A stretch of 64,000 bases of DNA from Kitasatospora sp. A2-31 (GTDB lineage: Bacteria > Actinomycetota > Actinomycetes > Streptomycetales > Streptomycetaceae). The position numbers and the translations under genes were made by a program. A model generated the notes under the pieces. That model saw only the letters and a program-made list of their open reading frames with translations, was not told where the DNA came from and did not search any database. Location of the stretch: contig NZ_JAKNTA010000011.1 of the NCBI RefSeq assembly GCF_022288725.1, positions 232,305-296,304 of the forward strand, in the 5' to 3' direction. Below, one piece after another: positions 1 to 7,847 of the stretch (its first letter is position 1; every line of letters starts with the position of its first letter).

Positions 1-98
1 CCGGCCGCACCGGCCCGGGCCGGGTCGCCCCCGGTGCGCAGCCGCATGCCGCACTGCAGCGAGCAGTACGGGCAGTGGGTGTCGGTGGTCGTCGTCAT
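1..98 (-). CDS. Assimilatory nitrate reductase / molybdopterin oxidoreductase, N-terminal part only
   Basis: Reading leftward from an ATG at 98, the first residues are MTTTTDTHCPYCSLQCGMRL. The CxxCxxxCGM arrangement is the N-terminal 4Fe-4S cysteine cluster of molybdopterin oxidoreductases of the NasA/NarB type, which reduce nitrate to nitrite in the cytoplasm for nitrogen assimilation. The gene runs off the left edge, so the fourth cysteine and the Mo-bisMGD domains are not visible. The divergent neighbours make and metallate the sirohaem precursor, as expected beside nitrate/nitrite assimilation genes. No strong Shine-Dalgarno is visible. Another member of the molybdopterin family is possible; the context favours nitrate reductase. 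Confidence 0.8.
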   Translation of the reverse strand, partial: MTTTTDTHCPYCSLQCGMRLRTGGDPARAGAA

Positions 99-208
99 GC
101 CGAAGAATCTCGACGGAGGTCGTTTCGCCGCCGGATCCCCCGTGTTTCGGGCGCGGTACGCCTCGCTCACGCCGCGGCCGACACGGGGTGCGCGGTCGGA
201 CATCAGCC

Positions 209-278
209 GTAACCGGCCGGCCCGGTTCGCTAACACGCAGGTGACGGCGGGGCAATCCGCAGGTAACGCCGCCGAAGC
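209..278. promoter_or_regulatory. Phased array of GlnR-like half-sites
   Basis: Between the divergent starts at 98 and 291 there are GTNAC-type pentamers at 209 (gtaac), 230 (ctaac), 241 (gtgac), 263 (gtaac) and 274 (gaagc), with a weaker gcaat at 252. From 230 onward every unit starts 11 bp after the previous one. The streptomycete GlnR consensus is gTnAc-n6-GaAAc, which has the same 11-bp period. GlnR is the known activator of nitrate and nitrite assimilation genes in streptomycetes, so the array is well placed to control both the reductase and the sirohaem genes. GlnR binding is inferred from spacing and context. Confidence 0.5.
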
Positions 279-290
279 ACCCTTGCCGCC

Positions 291-1464
291 ATGGCTCCCT
301 CCCCCGCCCTCGCCGTCCCGCGTCCCAGTGCGCAGCCGGGGCCGCTCACCGGCTTCACCATCGGTGTCACCGCCGCTCGGCGGCGCGACGAACTGGTCGC
401 GCTGCTCGCCCGGCGCGGCGCCCAGGTGGTCGAGGCGCCGGTGCTGCGGATCACCCCGCTCGCGGACGACCTGGCCCTGCGTCAGGCCACCGAGCGCTGT
501 CTGGCCGCACCGCTCGACTACGTGGTCGCCACCACCGGCGTCGGCTGGCGCGGCTGGATGAGCGCGGCCGAGGGCTGGGGCCGGGGCGCCGCCCTCGCCG
601 ACGCCTGCCGGGACGCGGTGGTGCTCAGCCGGGGCCCCAAGGCCACCGGCGCGGTGCGGGCCAGCGGTCTCGGCGAGCGCTTCTCCCCCGGCTCCGAGGC
701 CACCGACGAACTGCTCACCTGGCTGCTCGCCCGCCCGCTGGCCGGCCGCCGGATCGCGGTCCAGGAGCACGGCATCCGGCTGGACGCGTTCGCGGCGGCG
801 CTGCGCGAACGCGGCGCCGAGGTGATCTCCGTCCCGGTCTACCGCTGGGAGCCGCCGGACGACCCGGCCCCGGTGCGCCGGCTGGTCGAGCAGACCGTCC
901 GGCGTCAGGTGCACGCGCTCACCTTCACCAGTGCCCCGGCGGTCACCGCCTTCGTCGAGATCGCCAACCGCCTTCGTCGAGATCGCCACCGCCGAGGGCC
1001 TGCGCGAACCGCTGCTCGACGCACTGCGCGCCGACGTCCTGCCGGTCTGCGTCGGCGCGCTGTGCGCCCGGCCGTTCGCCGAACTCGGCCTGTCGGCCGT
1101 CTTCCCGGAGCGCGGCCGGCTCGGCTCGCTGGTCCGGTTGCTCGCCGAGACCCTGCCCGGCCGCGGCCGCCAGGAGGTCGCGCTCGCCGGGCGGGTGCTC
1201 ACCCTCCAGGGCAACGCCGTCCTGGTCGACGGCCAGAGCCACTGGCTCAGCCCGCGCGGCGCCGCCGTCCTGCGGGCCCTCGCCGCGCAGCCCGGCCGGG
1301 TGCTCAGCCGCGCCGAACTCCTCCGCACCGCCTGGGCCGACGCGGCCGCCGACGAGCACGCCGTCGAGGCGGCCGTCGGCCGGCTGCGGGCGGCGCTCGG
1401 GCCGCACGGCGCACTGATCCGCACGGTGGTGCCCAAGCGCGGCTACCGCCTGGCGGCGAGTTGA
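291..1464 (+). pseudogene. Uroporphyrinogen-III synthase with C-terminal winged-helix domain, frame broken by a 22-bp duplication
   Basis: The first part (from ATG 291) reads as a HemD-fold protein (FTIGVTAARRRDELVALLAR..., ...VYRWEPPDDP...), the enzyme that closes and inverts hydroxymethylbilane to uroporphyrinogen III. A second reading frame continues HemD and ends in an OmpR/PhoB-type winged helix (SHWLSPRGAAVLRAL ... VVPKRGYRLAAS), a fusion common in actinobacterial nitrate clusters. The switch of frame coincides exactly with a perfect 22-bp tandem duplication at 945-988. Removing one copy restores one 383-codon gene. In this gene neighbourhood the product would feed sirohaem synthesis for nitrite reductase. 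I treat the frameshift as a probable sequence error but list the gene as broken because that is what the sequence shows. Confidence 0.85.
945..988. repeat. Perfect 22-bp tandem duplication inside the uroporphyrinogen-III synthase gene
   Basis: Copies lie at 945-966 and 967-988. The unit is not a multiple of three and shifts the frame. Deleting one copy joins the two protein halves (...TAFVEIA / TAEGLREPL...) into a normal-length enzyme. Confidence 0.95.
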
Positions 1465-1526
1465 CGGGCGGCGCAGCGGCGGGCGTGGCCGCGATGGCGG
1501 GCGGCGCAGCGGCGGGCGGGGCCGCG

Positions 1527-2433
1527 ATGGCGGGCGCAGTGGCGACGACGGTGGGCGAGGTGGTGTCGGGCCCGGCGGACGGTCCTGCGGACCCGGGCCT
1601 GCAGGACCGTCCGCCGGTGGGTGTCACGGCGCCGCGGCCGGGGGCCCCGGCCCGGGGCGGCGACCGGCCGGTGCTGCTCGCCGTCGCCCACGGCAGCCGG
1701 AACCCCGCCGGCGTCGCCGCGACCCGGACGCTGCTCGACCTCGTCCGCGCACAGCGGCCCGAACTCGACGTCCGCTGCTGTTTCCTGGACCTCGCCGCGC
1801 CCTCCCTGCCCGCGGCCCTGGCCGGACTCGCCGGCGACGAGCCTGCCGTCCTCGTGCCGCTGCTGCTCGGGACCGGCTACCACCTGCGGGTGGACCTCCC
1901 CGACGCACTGGCCGCCAACCCGCCTGCGGCACGTCCGGCTCGCCCCCGCACTGGGCCCCGACCCGCTGCTGGCCACCGTCCTCGCGGACCGGCTCGCCGA
2001 GAGCGGACGCGCCCCGGGCGCCGGTCCGGTGGTGCTCGCCGCGGCCGGCTCCTCGGACCCGGCGGCCGCCGCCGACACCCGCCGGACGGCCCGGCTGCTC
2101 GCGGCCCGGCTGGCCGACGGCCGACCGGTCGTCCCGGCCTACCTCTCCGCCGCCCGGCCGACCCCGCGCGAGGCGGTCGAGGCCCTGCACGCCGCGGGCC
2201 ACCGCCGGGTCGCCGTCGCCACCTACCTCCTCGGCCCCGGCTTCTTCGCCGACCGGGCGGCCGACACCCCCGCCGACTGGACCAGCGCGCCGCTGGGTAC
2301 CCACGACGCCCTCGCCCGCCTGGTCGGCGCCCGCTACGACGACGCCTGTGCCGACCTCCGCGACCGCGCGCACGGCGGGCCGGCGGCCCGGTCCGGCCGG
2401 CTCGGACGGCCCGCCCCGGCCCGCGCGCTCTGA
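1527..2433 (+). pseudogene. Sirohydrochlorin chelatase (CbiX/SirB type), frameshifted
   Basis: The N-terminal frame has the CbiX/SirB signature LLAVAHGSRNP, with the metal-binding/catalytic histidine, and PAVLVPLLLGTGYHLRVD. The frame is lost near 1915-1930 and the second half continues in the next frame (VVLAAAGSSDP ... ATYLLGPGFFADRAA), a second chelatase repeat as in long two-domain CbiX proteins. The length of 907 nt is one base off a multiple of three, so a single-base insertion or two-base loss suffices. The enzyme inserts ferrous iron into sirohydrochlorin to make sirohaem for nitrite or sulfite reductase. Start choice is weak: in-frame ATGs at 1494 and 1527 lie in a short GC-rich near-repeat (1468-1530). 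It directly follows the uroporphyrinogen-III synthase gene, probably as one operon. Confidence 0.8.
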
Positions 2434-2594
2434 CGGTCTGCGGGCCGACGGGACTTCCGAGGCCGGCGGGTCTGCACGGGCGCGGCGGGTCCGCGGAGGG
2501 CTGTCGACCCGGTCACATCCGCACGTCGGACCGGGACGCGCCGGCACCCGCTGCGTAGGGTGGATCTTGTCGGTGCGGGCGGCTCGGGTGCGGG

Positions 2595-4149
2595 GTGGGC
2601 GTGGGTACGGGAAGTTCTCTGACGGCGCGCCAACTCCTCGGACTGCTGGTGGACCCCGGTTCGTTCCTGACCTGGGACGAGCCCATCGGCCGCGAGCCCG
2701 CCGACGCCGGCTACCGCGCGGCCCTGGCCCGGGCGCAGGAGCGCACCGGGGCGGACGAGGCCGTGATCACCGGGACCGCACTGATCGGCGGCCGGGCGGT
2801 GGCGCTGGTGGCGTCCGAGTTCGGGTTCCTCGGCGGGTCGATCGGGGTTGGCCACCGCCGAACGGATCACCCGGGCCGTGGAGCGGGCCACCGCCGAGCG
2901 GCTGCCCCTGGTGGCCCTGCCGGTGTCGGGCGGCACGCGGATGCAGGAGGGTTCGGCGGCCTTCCTCTGCATGCTCCGGATCACCGCCGCCGTGCAGGCG
3001 CACCGGGCGGCCGGCCTCCCCTACCTCACCTATCTGCGCAACCCGACGATGGGCGGCGTGTTCGCCTCCTGGGGCACCCTCGGGCACCTGGTGTTCGCCG
3101 AGCCGGGCGCCCGGCTCGGCTTCCTCGGCCCCCGGGTGTACGAGGAACTGCGCGGTGTCGAACTGCCCCCGGACGTGCAGCGCGCCGAGACCCTGGCCGG
3201 CAACGGCCTGGTGGACGCGGTGGTCGCGCCGCAGGACCTGCGCGAGGTGCTGCGGCGCGCGCTCGCCGTCCTGGGCCTGGCCGCGGGGCCGGCGGCCGGC
3301 ACCGCCGACGGACGGTGGACCGGCACCGCCGACTCGCCCCGGACCGGCACCACAGGCGGACGGTGGCCGGCCGACCGCCCCGACGCCTGGGAGTCGGTGC
3401 GCCGCACCCGCCGCCCCGACCGCCCGGGAACGCGCGAGCTGCTGCGCCGGACCGCCGAGGAACTCCTCCTGCTGGACGCCCCGGGCGGCCGGGATGGCGC
3501 GCTGGTGCGCGCACTCGTCGTGCTGCACGGCCGCGCCGCGCTGGTGGTGGGACAACAGCGGCAGGTTGCGGAGCGCGAGCGCCCCTTCACCGCCGCCGAC
3601 CTGCGCGCCGTCCGCCGAACCGCCCGGCTCGCCGAACAGCTCGGCCTGCCGCTGGTCACGGTCGTGGACACGGCGGGCGCGGAACTCTCCGCACGGGCGG
3701 AGCTGGACGGCGTCGCGATCGAGATCGCGCACTGCCTCACCACCCTGCTCGCCCTGCGCACACCCGTCCTCGCGGTGCTGCTCGGCCAGGGCTCGGGCGG
3801 CGGTGCGCTCGCCCTCCTCCCGGCCGACCGGGTACTCGCCGCCGAACACTCCTGGTTGGCCCCGCTCCCGCCCGAGGGCGCCTCGGCGATCGTCCACCGC
3901 GACGGCGCGCACGCCGCCGAGCTCGCCCGCAGGCAGGGCATCGGCGCGTACGACCTGGCGGAGGTCGGCCTGGTCGACGCGGTCGTCCCCGAGCTGCCAG
4001 ACGCCGCCGAGGAGCCGGCCGCCTTCTGCGAGCGGCTCGGCCTCGCCCTCGGCACCGCGCTCAAGGCACTCGCCTCGACATCGGAGGCGGACCGGCTCGC
4101 CGCCCGCGCGCTCCGCCACCGCCGGCTCGGGGACGTGCTCGCCGGCTGA
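2595..4149 (+). pseudogene. Biotin-dependent carboxyltransferase (acetyl-CoA carboxylase beta/alpha-like), one-base insertion
   Basis: The protein begins VGVGTGSSLTARQLLGLLVD (GTG at 2595) with the DPGSFLTWDEP segment of carboxyltransferase beta domains and continues through LPVSGGTRMQEG and NPTMGGVFASWGTLGH. A second half resembles the alpha domain (PLVTVVDTAGAELS, LLGQGSGGGALALL), so one chain carries both carboxyltransferase folds. At about 2848 the sequence gggttggcc appears where gggtggcc would keep the frame. Removing one T gives a 517-aa protein. Such proteins transfer carboxyl from biotin to an acyl-CoA. No biotin carboxylase or BCCP gene is near, so the substrate is unknown. A Gly/Thr/Arg-rich linker (residues about 235-270) separates the two halves. 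Confidence 0.75.
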
Positions 4150-4775
4150 CGTCCACCGCCCGGACCGCACCGCCGTGGACCGCCCTCCCCTTCGACGCCG
4201 GTGCGGTGGACCGCCCCCACGGCAGTGACACCCCACGGCAGTGACACCCGACACCCGCATCGACGCCCTCATCGACCCCCGCCGGCCCCGACTGCGGCGG
4301 CTCCCCCTGCGAGGGCGGCCGCGGTCCCGGCCGTAGCTGTGGCGCCGCTCTCAGATCGTCTGTACGCGCAGTGGTGCCCGGCGTCCCGTCGGTGACGGTG
4401 CGGGGCAGCCGCTCGGTGAGTGCGCTCACACGCGATTGAGCGGCACGACGACCGGTAGTGAGTGCCGAGCGACGCGGACGCGCCGACCCGGGGAAGGGCG
4501 TTCCCGCAGGTCAGCGGGCACGGCGAGGGCCCCTTGGGCAGGGCCTTCGATTCCACGGCAGATCCCGGCGCTACGACGGCGGGTCGTAGCCAGGGGGTCT
4601 TGGCGGCGGCCGATCCGGTCTGGCAACAATGGCTCAGTCGTCAGCCGCCCCGGCTCCTGTCCCGCCGGAGGACGGCTTGTTGCCGAGTCACGCCCCGCGA
4701 CCGTTTCGCCCCTGTCCGGCCACCGGTCGAGGCGGGGCGTGACACCGGCCCAACCTGATTGAGGTCCAGTTCTTC
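4150..4775 (+). other. 626-bp non-coding leader with strong inverted repeats
   Basis: No convincing gene is visible. The interval holds an 8-bp stem with 5-nt loop at 4570-4590 (gctacgac/gtcgtagc) and a perfect 12-bp inverted repeat, 4687-4698 and 4732-4743 (gtcacgccccgc/gcggggcgtgac), 33 bp before the start of the transglycosylase gene. The repeats could form a structured 5' UTR. I looked for the c-di-AMP (ydaO) signature that controls related cell-wall lytic genes in streptomycetes and did not find it here. Confidence 0.4.
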
Positions 4776-5171
4776 ATGCCCGCTTTCAAGCTCCGTATGC
4801 GTACTTCTGCCGCGATTCTTGCCGGCGCTGCCGGTCTGACCGCCGTGGGTGCCGGTCTGCTGCCCTCCACCGCCTCCGCCGCGACCGTCTCCCCGAAGAC
4901 CATCGCCGCGCAGATCGTGCCGGCCAACCAGCTCGCCTCGTTCAGCCAGATCATCAGCCACGAGTCCAGCTGGAACGTGACCGCGACCAACCCGAGCTCG
5001 GGCGCGTACGGTCTGGCGCAGGCGCTGCCGGGCTCCAAGATGGCCTCCGCCGGTGCGGACTGGAAGACCAACCCGGCCACCCAGATCAAGTGGGCGCTGG
5101 ACTACATGAACACCCGCTACGGCAGCCCGAACGCCGCCTGGGCCTTCTGGCAGACCCACCACTGGTACTAA
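4776..5171 (+). CDS. Small secreted lytic transglycosylase (SLT domain)
   Basis: The 131-aa product has a Sec signal peptide (charged KLRMR, hydrophobic core, cleavage near TASA-ATV at about residue 36) and a short SLT domain. ISHESSWN carries the probable catalytic glutamate, followed by NPSSGAYGLAQ and WALDYMNTRYG, typical of SLT folds. It would cleave peptidoglycan glycan strands outside the membrane, giving 1,6-anhydro-MurNAc ends. The size matches the minimal transglycosylases common in streptomycetes. A gagg lies upstream of ATG 4776. The long structured leader suggests post-transcriptional control. A strong bidirectional terminator follows. Confidence 0.9.
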   Translation: MPAFKLRMRTSAAILAGAAGLTAVGAGLLPSTASAATVSPKTIAAQIVPANQLASFSQIISHESSWNVTATNPSSGAYGLAQALPGSKMASAGADWKTNPATQIKWALDYMNTRYGSPNAAWAFWQTHHWY

Positions 5172-5311
5172 GCCGCTGGTACACGAGTCACCGGAAGTGA
5201 GCCGCCGGTACCGAACCACCGGCATGTGAGCCGCCCGGCTCCACCTCACCCAGCTTCCGAGCCGCTGTCCCCCCTCACCCCGGGGATCGGACAGGGACCA
5301 CCGGGGTGACC

Positions 5312-5354
5312 GAGAGGGCCCGTGCACGCGCGATCCGCGTGCACGGGCCCTCTC
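5312..5354. terminator. Bidirectional terminator hairpin
   Basis: A perfect 19-bp stem (5312-5330 with 5336-5354) and 5-nt loop lies between the convergent transglycosylase and HD genes. Confidence 0.85.
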
Positions 5355-5416
5355 GCCCGTCCGGCCCCGCCGCCCGGACACGACGCACAGCCGGGGACCG
5401 GTCGACCGGCGTCCCG

Positions 5417-5866
5417 TCAGTCCTCGGCCAGGCCGAGCAGTTCGCGCGTCCGGCGGTACTTCTCGGCGAGGCGGGCGGCGGTCGCGTCGTCCAGCGAAGC
5501 CAGCCGCGCCGGGTTCGCGTTGTGGGCCAGATCCGCCTGCTTGACCAGCAGGGCGCCCGGGGTCGCCAGGATCCGGGCGGTGTAGCCCTCCAACGGCTCG
5601 CCGGGGCGCTTGGTGAGCGCATCGACGATCGCCTTGGTGGCTTCGGAGAGCGCGGCCTCGGCCAGCCACTCCCGGGTCAGTGCATCGTCCTCGATCGCGT
5701 CGTGCAGCCAGCCGGCCGCGACCTGCTCGTCGCTCCCGCCACGAGCGGCCACACCGTGCGCCACCGCGGCGAGGTGCTCGGAGTAGGGGCGACCGTTCTT
5801 GTCGACCTGCCCCTCGTGCGCTCGGCGTGCAATCGTCTCCACCTCGGCCAGGCTCAGATAGTCCAC
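5417..5866 (-). CDS. HD-domain phosphohydrolase (RelA/SpoT hydrolase-like)
   Basis: The 149-aa protein from GTG 5866 (VDYLSLAEVETIARRAHEGQ) has the small-HD-protein pattern: RAHEGQVDKNGRPYSEHLAAV, the HD pair in AAGWLHDAIEDD, and a later QADLAHNANP. These match MESH1/SpoT-type metal-dependent phosphohydrolases. A ppGpp- or nucleotide-hydrolysing role is possible; the substrate is not shown. A nearby ATG is out of frame, and the in-frame upstream extension lacks homology-like sequence, so GTG 5866 is preferred. It converges with the transglycosylase gene. Confidence 0.75.
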   Translation of the reverse strand: MDYLSLAEVETIARRAHEGQVDKNGRPYSEHLAAVAHGVAARGGSDEQVAAGWLHDAIEDDALTREWLAEAALSEATKAIVDALTKRPGEPLEGYTARILATPGALLVKQADLAHNANPARLASLDDATAARLAEKYRRTRELLGLAED

Positions 5867-6066
5867 CGGGCCATGGTAGCCGCGGGGCGTCTGGTTGACT
5901 TCGGCGTGGCCGGGCGACCCCCGGCTCGGCGGCCACTCCGCCGACCGACCCGCCGCCCCGACCCCGCCGAACCCAGGTCGGCCGCCCCGCCCCCGTCGAA
6001 CCGGGGTCGCCGCCACCGTCCGGGCGCCGGCACCGCGGCCCGGCGCGGCCGAGCCCCCGAGGAACC

Positions 6067-7143
6067 ATGCCCAGCCTGCCTCCGCTGCTCTCCGGCTTCG
6101 CCCCGATCTGGGTCCTCACCGGGATCGGCTACCTGGTCGGCCGCAGCGGACTGCTCGGGCCGCAGGCCGAGGCGGTGCTGAGCCGATTCGTCTTCCACGT
6201 GGCGATGCCGGCCGCGTTGTTCCTGATGATCGGCCGTACGCCGCTGGACCAGTTCGCCAACCCGTCGATGCTGGCCTTCGCCGCCGGAACGGCGCTCGCC
6301 GTGGGCATCGGCGCGCTGGTCGCACACCGCTTCTTCGGCCGGCCACCGGCCGAGCGGGCGATCGGCGGCATGGCGGCCGGCTACGTCAACTCGGCCAACC
6401 TCGGCATCCCGGTCGCCCTGCAGATCCTGGGTGACGCCTCCTTCGCCGCACCGGTGGTCCTGTTCCAGACCCTCCTGGTGACGCCCGCCGTGCTGACCGT
6501 GCTGGACACCGGGCGCGCGGGCCGCCGGGCGGCGCTCACCCTGCCGCTGCGCAATCCCATCCTGCTCGCGGTCGCGCTGGGCGCAGCGGTGTCGGCCGGC
6601 GGCTGGCACCTGCCGGCCGAGCTGAACCGCTCCGGCGAGCTGCTCGGCGGCGCCGGCGTGCCGACCGCCCTGGTGGCTCTCGGCATGTCACTGCACCGCC
6701 CGCCGGCCGACCGCCCCGGCACCGACGCCGGTGACGCGGACCATCGAGGCACGAACCATCGGGGCACCGACGCTGCCGGCACCGACCTGCGAGGCACCGG
6801 CCTGCCAGGCACCGGCCTCCGAGGCACCGGCCGGCGGCTCGACGACCGCGGGCGGGCGGGCCGGCCGGGGCGCTACGCGGAGGTCGGCGCGGCGGTCGCG
6901 ATCAAGACGCTGATACAGCCGCTCGGCGCGTTCGCCACGGGCGCCTTCCTGCTCCACCTGCCGGCGCACCAGTTGCTCACCGTGGTGCTGTTCTCGGCAC
7001 TGCCGACCGCCCAGAACGTCTTCGTCTACGCCCGCGAGTACGGCCACGCCACCACCCTCGCCCGGGACTCGGTGCTCTGTTCGACCGTCGTTTCGATGGC
7101 CACCCTCTCCGCCGTCACCTGGGCGCTCTCGCCGGGCCACTGA
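6067..7143 (+). CDS. AEC-family (auxin efflux carrier-like) transporter with repeat-expanded loop
   Basis: The 358-aa protein has about ten hydrophobic segments in two halves and AEC-family features: an N-terminal FAPIWVLTGIGYLVGRSG helix, GYVNSANLGIP in the fourth or fifth segment, and ALPTAQNVFVYAREYG near the C-terminus. Members export or import small organic anions across the cytoplasmic membrane. The central loop (residues about 215-260) is unusual: six degenerate 15-bp repeats encode xxRGT-type pentapeptides. The upstream gene diverges from it. The substrate cannot be inferred. Confidence 0.85.
   Translation: MPSLPPLLSGFAPIWVLTGIGYLVGRSGLLGPQAEAVLSRFVFHVAMPAALFLMIGRTPLDQFANPSMLAFAAGTALAVGIGALVAHRFFGRPPAERAIGGMAAGYVNSANLGIPVALQILGDASFAAPVVLFQTLLVTPAVLTVLDTGRAGRRAALTLPLRNPILLAVALGAAVSAGGWHLPAELNRSGELLGGAGVPTALVALGMSLHRPPADRPGTDAGDADHRGTNHRGTDAAGTDLRGTGLPGTGLRGTGRRLDDRGRAGRPGRYAEVGAAVAIKTLIQPLGAFATGAFLLHLPAHQLLTVVLFSALPTAQNVFVYAREYGHATTLARDSVLCSTVVSMATLSAVTWALSPGH
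6739..6828 (+). repeat. Six tandem 15-bp repeats in the transporter loop
   Basis: Units start at 6739, 6754, 6769, 6784, 6799 and 6814. Each ends ggcac(c/g) and encodes a five-residue unit such as DHRGT, DLRGT or GLPGT. The repeat keeps the frame. Confidence 0.85.
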
Positions 7144-7209
7144 GCCGGCCGCCCGCGCCCGCCGCCCCTCGCGGCGCGGCCGGTCCCGCGGCCCACGGCG
7201 ACTGCCGGG

Positions 7210-7752
7210 TCACTCCTCCCGGGCCGCGGCGACCACGGCGGCCATGGCCTGCAGGAACCGCTGCGCCGTCGCCAGCTCTCCGGCGTCGAACCGCCCCATG
7301 GCCGCCACGAGGTCCCCAATCAGGCCGCCGAAGAAGTCCTGCCCCAGCTCCATCGCCCGGTCCTCGACCAGCAGCCGGACCTTCCGCCGGTCCTCCGGGT
7401 CGCGCTCGCGGCGGATCAGGCCGAGCCGCTCCAGCCGGTCGACCAGGCCCGTGGTGCCCGCCGAGTTGAGCCGCAGCGCCGCACCGAGCCGACCGGGCGT
7501 CACGACCGTGCCGGCCCGCGCGGCGTCCAACAGGTGGATCAGCGCCCGCAGGTCGGTCGGGTGGAGTCCCTGCCGGGCGGCGAATTCCGCACCGAACAGG
7601 TCCAGTTCGACGGTCAGGCCGCGCAGCAGATGCACCAGCTGCATGGGCTCGGCGGCACCGCCCGCCCGCTCCTCCTCCGGCTGCCCGACGGCACTGCCTC
7701 CCTGCCGCGCCTCGGGCTGTCCGTCCGACCGCCCGTCGACCTGTGCACCCAC
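7210..7752 (-). CDS. MarR-family transcriptional regulator
   Basis: The winged helix-turn-helix core reads GLHPTDLRALIHLLDAA ... GAALRLNSAGTTGLVDRLERLGLIRRERDPEDRRKVRLLVED, the classical MarR recognition helix and wing with the DxRxK motif. GTG 7752 is chosen because an AAAGGACG-type ribosome site precedes it, giving 180 aa. A shorter start at ATG 7644 (MQLVHLL) is possible. The gene diverges from an alpha/beta hydrolase, and a perfect 7-1-7 palindrome lies between them, the usual architecture of an autoregulated MarR pair. The ligand is unknown. Confidence 0.9.
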   Translation of the reverse strand: MGAQVDGRSDGQPEARQGGSAVGQPEEERAGGAAEPMQLVHLLRGLTVELDLFGAEFAARQGLHPTDLRALIHLLDAARAGTVVTPGRLGAALRLNSAGTTGLVDRLERLGLIRRERDPEDRRKVRLLVEDRAMELGQDFFGGLIGDLVAAMGRFDAGELATAQRFLQAMAAVVAAAREE

Positions 7753-7790
7753 CCTGTCGTCCTTTCCTCGGCACGCCTGTGCCACTATTC

Positions 7791-7805
7791 TCTCGCTCAG
7801 CGAGA
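7791..7805. promoter_or_regulatory. Candidate MarR operator
   Basis: TCTCGCT-c-AGCGAGA is a perfect inverted repeat in the 95-bp divergent intergenic region, set in an AT-richer patch that should hold both promoters. Confidence 0.65.
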
Positions 7806-7847
7806 TTATTGGCCAGCGAGTGAATTCGCCATCCGTCGGAGGGCATG

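Noticed and set aside
291..2558. One 755-codon open frame covering both the uroporphyrinogen-III synthase and sirohydrochlorin chelatase genes
   Set aside because: It is produced by frame changes in both genes; the middle part (Arg/Pro-rich) has no protein-like pattern.
4440..4775. c-di-AMP riboswitch upstream of the transglycosylase
   Set aside because: Inverted repeats exist, but the conserved ydaO blocks seen at 28.5 kb are absent.
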